Program-made: the position numbers and the translations under genes
Source of the DNA: Spirochaetes bacterium RBG_16_67_19
GTDB lineage: Bacteria > Spirochaetota > Spirochaetia > SZUA-6 > DRHE01
Direction of reading: 5' to 3'
Assembly (NCBI GenBank): GCA_001829505.1
Contig: MIBK01000022.1
Coordinates: 1-11,373, forward strand
Length of the DNA stretch: 11,373 nt
Shown here: piece by piece, positions 1-6,443 of the stretch
How the letters are laid out: each line of letters opens with the position of its first letter
How positions within the stretch are numbered: position 1 is the first letter of the stretch
The notes under the pieces: model-generated
What the model was told of the DNA's origin: nothing
The model's database searches: none
The model's input: the letters and a program-made list of their open reading frames with translations, nothing else

Positions 1-27
1 GCGCAGGTACTACAATGCGAATTCCTA

Positions 28-56
28 TTGACAAGAACCCGTCTCTTTGCTAAAAT
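28..56 (+). promoter_or_regulatory. Sigma70-type promoter of the sugar operon
   Basis: A perfect -35 hexamer TTGACA (28-33) is separated by exactly 17 bases from the -10 hexamer TAAAAT (51-56, 5 of 6 consensus). TG at 48-49 also gives an extended -10 (TGCTAAAAT). Transcription should start near 62-64, leaving a leader of about 64 bases before the GntR gene at 127. A promoter this close to consensus in a catabolic operon implies strong expression unless a repressor blocks it, which fits the GntR-family gene just downstream. Seen directly; activity is inferred. Confidence 0.8.
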
Positions 57-82
57 GTCATAACATTATTATATTATACACT
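57..82 (+). promoter_or_regulatory. AT-rich tract with imperfect palindrome at the transcription start, possible GntR operator
   Basis: Directly after the -10 box lies a strikingly AT-rich stretch in otherwise GC-rich DNA. Bases 67-78 (TATTATATTATA) form an inverted repeat in which 5 of 6 pairs match, centred between 72 and 73. This position, over or just after the predicted start site, is where a repressor would block RNA polymerase. Operators of the HutC subfamily are often short AT-rich palindromes, but this one is imperfect and lacks a clear GT...AC border. The operator role is inferred; the low base complexity could make the symmetry accidental. Confidence 0.3.
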
Positions 83-113
83 TCCAAGAGCGCGATTTGG
101 TTTCGTGGTGCGC

Positions 114-118
114 AGGAG
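114..118 (+). promoter_or_regulatory. Ribosome binding site fixing the GntR start at 127
   Basis: AGGAG sits 8 bases before the ATG at 127. An in-frame TTG at 97 has no comparable site upstream, and the residues it would add do not look like GntR sequence, so 127 is preferred. Confidence 0.8.
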
Positions 119-126
119 CGAGGTCC

Positions 127-873
127 ATGGACGTCGAAAAACTGAACCCTCATAGCAAGCTGCCTCTCTACCAGCAGCTTTACGAGCTGCTGGAGGCCAA
201 GATCCGCACCCAGCAGTGGAAGCCGGGGGACATGATCCCTCCGGAATCGGACTTGATCGCCACCTACCAGGTGAGCCGCATCACAGTACGCAAGGTGCTG
301 GACATCCTTGTCAAGGAAGGGCAGATCAAGCGCGAGCGGGGACGCGGCAGCTTCGTGGCCCCGCCGAAGCTGGAGCACGGAATGACCCGCATCATCAGCT
401 TCACCGACGACATGAAGCAGCGCGGTTACACGCCCGGAACGCGCATCCTATTCGTCGACCTAGTGCCGGCTTCGTCCAATATCGCCCGCTTCCTCAAGGT
501 GCCCGAGGGGGAGGAACTGGCCTATATCTCCAGGCTCCGCCTGGCCGACGATGAGCCGATGTGCATCGAGGAGTCCTTTCTCGTCCATCGCTACTTCCCG
601 GGCATCACCAAGTACGACCTGGCCAAGAACTCGTTGCGGGAGATCAAGCAGAAGAAGTATGGAATACGCTGGTCGCGGGCCGAGCAGACGATTCAGGCCA
701 TCAGCGCGCCCCCGGAAATCGCCCGTTCCCTGTCCATCCGCGCCAATACCCCTTTGCTGTACATCGAGCGGGTGACCTTCTCCCAAGACAACATCCCCAT
801 GGAATACCTGAGGGTCTACTACCGCGCCGACCGCTACGCCCTGCACAACGAACTGGTGGGCGGCGCCGGATAG
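127..873 (+). CDS. GntR/HutC-family transcriptional regulator with UTRA domain
   Basis: This 248-residue protein has the layout and length of the HutC subfamily of GntR repressors. A winged helix-turn-helix spans about residues 12-78; its recognition region VSRITVRKVLDIL is at 49-61 and the wing RGRGSFV at 71-77. A UTRA ligand-binding domain spans about 95-240, with the family-typical PMCIEESFLVHRYFPG (144-159) and PLLYIERVTF (209-218). UTRA domains bind small metabolites, often sugar phosphates or amino-acid derivatives, and release DNA. Being the first gene of the operon, with the isomerase SD overlapping its stop codon region, it is most likely an autoregulated local repressor induced by a pathway intermediate. 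The ligand cannot be read from the sequence. Family assignment is firm; the regulatory target is inferred from position. Confidence 0.93.
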   Translation: MDVEKLNPHSKLPLYQQLYELLEAKIRTQQWKPGDMIPPESDLIATYQVSRITVRKVLDILVKEGQIKRERGRGSFVAPPKLEHGMTRIISFTDDMKQRGYTPGTRILFVDLVPASSNIARFLKVPEGEELAYISRLRLADDEPMCIEESFLVHRYFPGITKYDLAKNSLREIKQKKYGIRWSRAEQTIQAISAPPEIARSLSIRANTPLLYIERVTFSQDNIPMEYLRVYYRADRYALHNELVGGAG

Positions 874-880
874 AAGGAGG
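874..880 (+). promoter_or_regulatory. Strong Shine-Dalgarno for the GTG-started isomerase
   Basis: AAGGAGG begins at the base after the GntR stop codon (TAG 871-873) and lies 6 bases before the GTG at 887. It selects the GTG as start and couples the isomerase closely to the regulator. Confidence 0.85.
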
Positions 881-886
881 AAAATC

Positions 887-2317
887 GTGGATCGTCAAAA
901 GCTGCTGCTGGGGGTCGCCCCCACGCGCAGGTTCGTTTTCTCCGCGGAAGACGCGGCGCGCTACAAGGCGCGCGTGGAGCAGAAGCTGCGCGACTGGCGA
1001 ATCGAGTTCGTCGGCATCGACCCCGTCAATCCGGAGGGAATGCTCTTCGAGCGCGGGCATGCGACAGCCGCCGTGGAGCTGTTCAAGCGGGCGGGGGTGG
1101 ACGCCGTGTTCTGCCCGCACGTGAATTTCGGAACCGAGGAGGTCGTGGCCCAGCTGGCGCGGGAGCTCGGCAAGCCTTTCCTGCTGTGGGGGCCCCGCGA
1201 CGAAGCCCCGCTGCCGGATGGCAACCGCCTGCGCGACACCCAATGCGGGCTGTTCGCCACGGCGAACGTGCTGAAAAAGTACCGAGTTCCCTTCTCCTAC
1301 ATCGTGAACTCCCGGCTGGAGGACCCGGTGTTCGAGCGCGGCCTGCGGACCTTCCTGTCAGCCGTTGCCGCGGCCAGGGCCTTTCGGGGAGCGCGCATCG
1401 GCCAGGTGAGCACCCGGCCTCCCAACTTCTACACGATGATCATCAACGAGCAGGACCTGCTGCTGCGCTGGGGAATCGAGATGGTGCCCCTGGACCTGGT
1501 GCGCCTGGTCGACGGGGTCAAGAAGATCGCCGCCGCCGATCCGCGAGCCAAAAAAGAGGCCGAGGCCATCGGCGCGCGCGCCGACCGCCGCAACGTCCAG
1601 GACGACGCGCTGCTGCGGATCGCGGCCTTGAAGCTGTTCCTGCACGATTGGGCGGAGCGGGAGGAGCTCACGGCGATCGCCTTCAAGTGCCACGACGACC
1701 TGCCCGACTACCTGGGAATCTATCCCTGCTGGGTCAATGGGGAGCTGGCGACCATGAATGTCCCGGTGACCTGCGAAACGGACATCCACGGCGCCCTCAC
1801 CGCGGCGATGCTGCAGGCCGCGGCGCGCTGGGGCACGCCGCCATTTTTCGCGGACCTCACCCAGCGCCATCCGACGAATGACAACGCGGAGCTGCTCTGG
1901 CATTGCGGGAACTTTCCCATGGCCCTGGCCGCCGGGGAGGGACCGCGCTTCCTTGGAACCCACTTCGTCATCCCGCCCCACCGTCCCGGAACGGGTAACT
2001 TCGCCATCAAGGGAGGGGAGGTCACCATCGCCCGCTTCGACGGCCTGGATGGGGAATACTCCCTGATGATGGGCCAGGCCCGCAGCACCCCGGGGCCCTA
2101 TACCCTGGGCACCTACCTGTGGGTGGAAATGAACGACTGGCCGGCCTGGGAGCAGCGGATCATACGCGGTCCGTACGTGCACCACGTCGCCGGCATCCAC
2201 GGCAGCTACGCCCCGGCCCTCTATGAAGCCACCCGCTATCTACCGGGGGTGAGGCCGGATCCGGTCGAGCCCACCGCCGGGCAGATCGAGGCCTATCTGC
2301 GGGGCGCCGGCTCATGA
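887..2317 (+). CDS. L-fucose/L-arabinose isomerase-family protein (aldose-ketose isomerase)
   Basis: This 476-residue cytoplasmic enzyme belongs to the FucI/AraA-like isomerase superfamily, metal-dependent enzymes that interconvert free aldoses and ketoses through an enediol. It is shorter than E. coli FucI (about 590 residues) and close to the compact FucI-like group. The segment CETDIHGALTAAM (296-308) carries the probable metal-binding Glu297. FFADLTQ (320-326) carries Asp323. LWHCGNFP (337-344) carries His339, and the C-terminal YVHHVAGIHG (430-439) supplies His432/His433. This Glu/acid/His/His spacing resembles the AraA and FucI active sites. The GTG start is supported by AAGGAGG 6 bases upstream. 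It probably performs the first step of the operon's pathway, aldose to ketose. The substrate is unknown: the family covers L-fucose, D-arabinose and L-arabinose, and from memory also sulfoquinovose isomerases. Family confidence is high; substrate confidence is low. Confidence 0.87.
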   Translation: MDRQKLLLGVAPTRRFVFSAEDAARYKARVEQKLRDWRIEFVGIDPVNPEGMLFERGHATAAVELFKRAGVDAVFCPHVNFGTEEVVAQLARELGKPFLLWGPRDEAPLPDGNRLRDTQCGLFATANVLKKYRVPFSYIVNSRLEDPVFERGLRTFLSAVAAARAFRGARIGQVSTRPPNFYTMIINEQDLLLRWGIEMVPLDLVRLVDGVKKIAAADPRAKKEAEAIGARADRRNVQDDALLRIAALKLFLHDWAEREELTAIAFKCHDDLPDYLGIYPCWVNGELATMNVPVTCETDIHGALTAAMLQAAARWGTPPFFADLTQRHPTNDNAELLWHCGNFPMALAAGEGPRFLGTHFVIPPHRPGTGNFAIKGGEVTIARFDGLDGEYSLMMGQARSTPGPYTLGTYLWVEMNDWPAWEQRIIRGPYVHHVAGIHGSYAPALYEATRYLPGVRPDPVEPTAGQIEAYLRGAGS

Positions 2318-2328
2318 AAGGAAAACAG

Positions 2329-3153
2329 ATGCCGCAATCACCCGATTACCGCGCCCTGGCCAGGCAGGTGAGGCTGGATGTGCTGGAGATGACCGCTCGG
2401 CAGGGCGGACATCCGACCAGCTGCTTCTCCACCGTGGAAATCCTGCTCGCCCTGTACTTCGGCGGGATCCTGCGCTATCGGGCGAAGGAGCCGGAGTGGC
2501 CGGAGCGCGACCGCTTCATTCTCAGCAAGGGGCACGCTGCACCCGCTCTTTACGCGATTCTGGCCCGCGCCGGCTACTTTCCCCTGTCGGAGCTGGAGCG
2601 CTTCCGCACAATGGATTCCCCGTACCATGGTCATCCCAAGCAGAATGCTTCCTTAGGGATCGAAGTGACCAGCGGCTCCCTGGGGCAGGGACTGTCCTTC
2701 GGCCTGGGCACCGTGCTGGCCGCCCGCCTGGCGAAGCGGGACTCGCGGGCCTACGTGCTGACCGGCGACGGGGAGCTGCAGGAAGGGCAGGTCTGGGAGG
2801 CGGCGATGGCCGCCGGGCACTTCAAGGCGGACCATCTCACTGCCATCGTCGATTACAACAAGTACCAGCAGACCGGCCCCATCGAGCGGGAAATGGCCCT
2901 GGAGCCGCTCGCCGACAAATGGCGCGCCTTCGGCTGGCAGGTGTTGGAGGCGGACGGCCATGACGCGGCCGAAGTCGCCCGGCGCCTGGAAGCCGCCCGC
3001 GCCACGAGCGGCCGGCCACAGGTGCTGATCGCGCACACGGTAAAGGGCAAGGGGGTCTCCTTCATGGAGAAGGACTTCGCCTTCCATGCCAAAGCACCCA
3101 GCGGGGAGCAGCTCGAGCAGGCCAGGGAGGAATTGCAGAATGCGTATAGGTGA
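2329..3153 (+). CDS. Transketolase, N-terminal (TPP-binding) subunit
   Basis: This 274-residue protein is the pyrophosphate-binding half of a split transketolase. The thiamine diphosphate motif starts at GDG (146-148) and ends at Asn177 (VDYNKYQQ). Other family marks are RQGGHPTS (His28), SKGHAAPALY (His69), YHGHP (99-103) and SLGQGL (117-122). With the next gene it should form the active heterotetramer that moves a two-carbon ketol unit from a ketose (phosphate) to an aldose phosphate. Two starts are possible. ATG 2314 overlaps the isomerase stop (ATGA) but has no SD. ATG 2329 has AAAGGA 6 bases upstream and is chosen; the longer form would add only MKGKQ. Split transketolases are common in catabolic operons (for example apulose-4-phosphate and sulfoglycolytic transketolases), so the donor here need not be a standard pentose-phosphate sugar. 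Confidence 0.92.
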   Translation: MPQSPDYRALARQVRLDVLEMTARQGGHPTSCFSTVEILLALYFGGILRYRAKEPEWPERDRFILSKGHAAPALYAILARAGYFPLSELERFRTMDSPYHGHPKQNASLGIEVTSGSLGQGLSFGLGTVLAARLAKRDSRAYVLTGDGELQEGQVWEAAMAAGHFKADHLTAIVDYNKYQQTGPIEREMALEPLADKWRAFGWQVLEADGHDAAEVARRLEAARATSGRPQVLIAHTVKGKGVSFMEKDFAFHAKAPSGEQLEQAREELQNAYR

Positions 3154-4120
3154 GAAGGCGGGCCTGCCCGCCGGGACAAAACAGATGCGCGATGCGTTCG
3201 GCGAAGCTCTCGTGGAGCTGGCCCGGGCTGACGCGCGGGTGGTGGCCCTGGACGGGGACCTGTCCAGCTCCACGGGCATGGGAGCAATGCGCAAGGCCTT
3301 CCCCGAGCGCTTCTTCAACATCGGCATTGCCGAGTCCAACCTGGTCGGGGTCAGCGCGGGTTTCGCCGCCAGCGGCTACATTCCCTTCGTCGGCAGCCTG
3401 CCCTCTTTCCTGCTCAGCAATGCCTACGACCAGCTCCGCCTGCAGGTGGCCATTGCCGGGCTTAGCGTGAAGCTCCTGGGCAGCCACGCGGGAATTTCCA
3501 CGGGGCGGGAAGGGCCTACCTCGATGAGCATCGAGGATCTCGCCCTGACCTCCGCGCTGCCCGGCTTCACGATTCTGGTCCCCAGCGACCAGACCTCGAT
3601 GGCCGCGGCGGTTTTCGCCGCCGCCGAGCACAAGGGGCCGGTGTACATCCGCTCGAGCCGTGGCGCCTTCGCCCAGGTTTATGCCGACGGCAAGTGCCGC
3701 CTGGCTATCGGCCAGGCCAACCTGGTTCGCCCCGGAGGCGACGTCAGCCTCCTGGCCTGCGGAATGATGACCGGGGTGGCCCTGGACGCGGCCGCCCTGC
3801 TGGCAGAGAAGGGCTGCCAGGCCCGGGTGCTGGACATGCTCAGCCTGAACCCCCTGGACCGCCCGGCGATCGCGGCCGCGGCGCGCGAAACCGGAGCGAT
3901 CGTCACCGCGGAAGAGCATCTGGTGCGCGGCGGCCTGGGCTCCTCCGTGGCCCTGATCGTGGCGGAAGAGCACCCGGTGCCGGTCCGCTTCGTGGGAATA
4001 CGGGACACGTACATGGAATCCGCGTCGGTGGAGGAGCTGATGAGCCGTCATCGGCTCACCGCCCAGGACATCGTCCGGGCCGCGGAGGAAGCGATCGCGG
4101 CCAAAAGGAAGGGGGAATAG
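3140..4120 (+). CDS. Transketolase, C-terminal subunit
   Basis: This 326-residue protein carries the pyrimidine-binding domain (about 10-180) and the C-terminal transketolase domain (about 195-320), matching the usual length for the second half of a split enzyme. The catalytic glutamate that activates the thiamine ring is Glu65 in NIGIAESNLVG (60-70). GSHAGISTGREGPTSMSIED (114-133) and VYIRSSRG (168-175) are substrate- and cofactor-side loops, and EEHLVRGGLGS (258-268) is the typical C-domain motif. The start at 3140 has GGGAGG 9 bases upstream and overlaps the end of the N subunit by 14 bases, which suggests translational coupling and equal production of the two subunits. An open frame continues upstream to 3086 but has no SD there. 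The sugar donor is unknown. Confidence 0.92.
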   Translation: MRIGEKAGLPAGTKQMRDAFGEALVELARADARVVALDGDLSSSTGMGAMRKAFPERFFNIGIAESNLVGVSAGFAASGYIPFVGSLPSFLLSNAYDQLRLQVAIAGLSVKLLGSHAGISTGREGPTSMSIEDLALTSALPGFTILVPSDQTSMAAAVFAAAEHKGPVYIRSSRGAFAQVYADGKCRLAIGQANLVRPGGDVSLLACGMMTGVALDAAALLAEKGCQARVLDMLSLNPLDRPAIAAAARETGAIVTAEEHLVRGGLGSSVALIVAEEHPVPVRFVGIRDTYMESASVEELMSRHRLTAQDIVRAAEEAIAAKRKGE

Positions 4121-5410
4121 ATGCTGCGCCAGGATCTGCTGCAGCTGGAAAGTCAGGGCCGGCGCATCCGGGTCGCGGTGAGCGGCGCGGGCTGGATCGG
4201 CGGCGGTTTCGTCACCCAGGTCGCGCGCATGAAGGGGATGGCCGTGAACCTGCTGGCGGACACGGATACAGCCCTGGCCCGCCAGGTGCTGGAATCCACG
4301 GGCCTGCCGGCGGGGAGGATCGTCGAGACGGAGAGTGTCTCGGCTGCCAGCGACGCCCTGGCCAAGGGGAAGGCTGTCGTCACCAGCTCCTACAGCCTGG
4401 CCGCGCAGCTGCGGGACGTGGACATCGTGGTGGATGTCACCCCGTCGCCGGCGATCGGGGCGGAAACGGCCTTCTCCTGCATCCAGCACGGCAAGAACGT
4501 GGTGCTGGTGAACATCGAAGCGGACGTCACCGTGGGACGCATCTTGAAGAAGCTCGCGGACCAGGCGGGGGTTCTCTATACCGTGTCCAACGGCGATGAG
4601 CCTGGCTGCCTCATGGAGCTGTGGGAGTACGTGAACACCCTCGGCTTCCAGCCCATCGCCATCGGCAAGGGGAAGAACAACGCGCTGAACGTGCAGGCCA
4701 CCCCGGAGACCGTCGCCGAGTCGGCCCGCAGGGACGGCAAGGATCCCTACCAGATCGCCTCCTACGTTGATGGAACGAAAACGATGTTCGAGATGACCTG
4801 CGTGGCCAACGCCACGGGTTGTCTGCCGATAAAGCGCGGCATGGTGGGGCCGGAGGCCGATCGCCGGACCGTGAACGACATCTTCGCCCTGCGCGAGGAC
4901 GGCGGGATCTGCCCCTTCCCCGGGGTCGTGGACTTCGTGCAGGGCAGCGACATGTCGGGAGGGGTCTTCCTGACGGTGCGCGTCGACAATGCCCGCCTGG
5001 CCGGGGACCTGAAATACCTGAAAGCGGGCAAAGGCAAGTACACGACCTTCTTCCGCCCTTACCACCTTTGGTTCATCGAGGCGCCTCTATCGGTGGCGCG
5101 TGCGCACCTCTACCGGGAGCCCTGGCTCGTGCCCCTGGATCATCCGGTGGTGGAGGTTCTCACCATCGCCAAGAAGGACCTGGCTCCCGGTGATGCTCTC
5201 GACGACTTCGGAGGGTACACCTTCCACGGAAGCATGGACCGGGCGGCGGAAGCGGAAAAACTGGAGGCATTGCCGGTAGGGCTGGCGCCGGGAGCGAAGC
5301 TCGTCCGGCCCGTGGCCAAGGGAGCGGTAATCTGCTGGGCGGACGTCCAGCTAAACGAATCCAGCACGGTCGTCAAGCTGAGGCGGCAGCAGGATGCGCG
5401 CCCGCAGTAG
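4121..5410 (+). CDS. COG4091 / DXR-like (DRL) family NAD(P)-dependent oxidoreductase with C-terminal SAF domain
   Basis: This 429-residue protein is of the type often labelled 'predicted homoserine dehydrogenase with SAF domain'. An N-terminal Rossmann fold binds NAD(P): SGAGWIGGG (21-29), then LLADTD (44-49) after strand 2. Family blocks follow: GKNVVLVNIEADVTVGR (124-140), SNGDEPG (156-162), IGKGKNN (181-187), SYVDGTKTMFEM (214-225) and FFRPYHLWFIEAPLS (310-324). A SAF-like domain spans about 343-421, including KKDLAPGDALDDFGGYT (351-367) and VAKGAVICWADVQL (398-411). From memory, the characterised member is the Brucella DXR-like enzyme (DRL/DXR-II), which converts 1-deoxyxylulose 5-phosphate to the branched 2-C-methylerythritol 4-phosphate. 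Many homologues have unknown roles. Here it starts at the base after the transketolase stop, with AAGGAAGGGGG upstream, inside a sugar operon. A role in oxidising or rearranging a sugar or polyol phosphate is more likely than isoprenoid or amino-acid synthesis. Family assignment is strong; the reaction is inferred. Confidence 0.85.
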   Translation: MLRQDLLQLESQGRRIRVAVSGAGWIGGGFVTQVARMKGMAVNLLADTDTALARQVLESTGLPAGRIVETESVSAASDALAKGKAVVTSSYSLAAQLRDVDIVVDVTPSPAIGAETAFSCIQHGKNVVLVNIEADVTVGRILKKLADQAGVLYTVSNGDEPGCLMELWEYVNTLGFQPIAIGKGKNNALNVQATPETVAESARRDGKDPYQIASYVDGTKTMFEMTCVANATGCLPIKRGMVGPEADRRTVNDIFALREDGGICPFPGVVDFVQGSDMSGGVFLTVRVDNARLAGDLKYLKAGKGKYTTFFRPYHLWFIEAPLSVARAHLYREPWLVPLDHPVVEVLTIAKKDLAPGDALDDFGGYTFHGSMDRAAEAEKLEALPVGLAPGAKLVRPVAKGAVICWADVQLNESSTVVKLRRQQDARPQ

Positions 5411-5455
5411 CGCCGCGGGGACGGGAGAAACAAACACTCGTGAAAGGAGCAGGCA

Positions 5456-6418
5456 ATGCGCATTGGCGTGTTCACTGTGCTGTTCCAGAATCTGAAGTTC
5501 GAAGAGGCCCTGGAGAAGATAGCCGCGGCCGGCCTTTCCGCCGTGGAAATCGGCACGGGCGGGTATCCCGGCAGCCATCACTGCCCGCTGGAGGAGCTGC
5601 TTGCCAGCGCGGCGGCACGGAAGGCCTATCTGGAGGCGGTGCGCCGGCGAGGGCTCGCCATCAGCGCCTTCAGCTGTCATTACGAGCCGCTGAGCCCCGA
5701 TCCGGCCCTGGCTGCGGAATCCGACCGGGTGTTTCGCCAGACCGTCGAGCTGGCGGCCCTGCTGGAAGTGCCGGTGGTCAACGTGGCTTCCGGCCTGCCG
5801 GCCGGACGGGCGGGGGATCTGAGCCCCAGCTGGGTGACCTGCCCCTGGCCGCCCCACAACCTGAGCATGCTCGACTACCAGTGGAACCAGGTGGCTATTC
5901 CCTATTGGCGGAAAGCGGGAAGCTATGCCCAGGAGCACGGAGTGAAGATCGCGGTGGAGATGCACCCCGGATTCCTGGTGTACAACGTCGAGACGCTGCT
6001 GCGGCTGCGCCAGGCCGTGGGACCCGTGCTGGGCTGCAACCTGGATCCCAGCCACCTGTTCTGGAACGGCGTGGATGTCCCGACCGCGATCCGCGCCCTC
6101 GGAGACTGCATCTTCCACGTTCACGGCAAGGACTGCCAGGTGGACTCCGGGAACGTGGCGGTCAACGGCTGCAACGACGGGAAGCCCTATACGGACATCC
6201 CGACCAGGGCCTGGACCTTCCGCAGCATAGGGTATGGACATGACGAGAAGGTCTGGAAGGACATCATGAGCGCTCTACGCCTGGTCGGCTACGACTACGT
6301 GATCTCCATCGAGCACGAGGACCCCCTGATGTCCATCGAGGAGGGTCTTTCCAAGAGCATCGCTCTGCTGGCCAACGTGGTGATGAAGGAAAAGCCCGGG
6401 CGGATGTTTTGGGCCTGA
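5456..6418 (+). CDS. Sugar phosphate isomerase/epimerase (xylose isomerase-like TIM barrel)
   Basis: This 320-residue COG1082/AP_endonuc_2-type TIM-barrel protein starts at strand beta-1 (MRIGVFTVLF). Typical elements are AVEIGTGGYPG (29-39), VVNVASG (107-113) and a set of probable divalent-metal ligands at barrel strand ends: Glu168 in VEMHPG (167-172), Asp197 and His200 in LDPSHLFW (196-203), His221/His223 in FHVHGKD (220-226), and Glu286 in SIEHEDP (284-290). Relatives are ketose 3-epimerases and aldose-ketose isomerases, with some dehydratases. In this operon it could reset C3 of a ketose so that it fits the 3,4-threo requirement of transketolase, or isomerise the aldose left after C2 transfer. 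AAAGGAG at 5443-5449, 6 bases before the ATG, sets the start. A 45-base gap separates it from the oxidoreductase, the largest in the operon, with no terminator or promoter visible. The fold is certain; the reaction is not. Confidence 0.85.
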   Translation: MRIGVFTVLFQNLKFEEALEKIAAAGLSAVEIGTGGYPGSHHCPLEELLASAAARKAYLEAVRRRGLAISAFSCHYEPLSPDPALAAESDRVFRQTVELAALLEVPVVNVASGLPAGRAGDLSPSWVTCPWPPHNLSMLDYQWNQVAIPYWRKAGSYAQEHGVKIAVEMHPGFLVYNVETLLRLRQAVGPVLGCNLDPSHLFWNGVDVPTAIRALGDCIFHVHGKDCQVDSGNVAVNGCNDGKPYTDIPTRAWTFRSIGYGHDEKVWKDIMSALRLVGYDYVISIEHEDPLMSIEEGLSKSIALLANVVMKEKPGRMFWA

Positions 6419-6432
6419 GGCCGGGCGCCCCC

Positions 6433-6437
6433 AGGAG
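6433..6437 (+). promoter_or_regulatory. Ribosome binding site for the TTG-started kinase
   Basis: AGGAG lies 6 bases before TTG 6444. No ATG or GTG lies in frame near the N-terminal strand of the PfkB fold, and the strand itself (TIVCLGELLMD) begins at the next codon, so TTG is very likely the real start. Confidence 0.75.
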
Positions 6438-6443
6438 CAGGCC

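Noticed and set aside
3062..5065. A 667-codon open frame on the minus strand opposite the transketolase and oxidoreductase genes
   Set aside because: Its translation is low-complexity (rich in Arg, Gly, His, Gln), resembles no family, and mirrors three well-supported genes. Long antisense frames are expected in GC-rich coding DNA.
4121..5410. Homoserine dehydrogenase of amino-acid synthesis
   Set aside because: Only the Rossmann part is shared. The C-terminal SAF domain and the family blocks are those of COG4091/DRL, and the context is carbohydrate metabolism.
5411..5455. Internal promoter or attenuator in the largest operon gap
   Set aside because: Only an SD sequence (5443-5449) is recognisable; no -10/-35 pair or stable hairpin with a T run.
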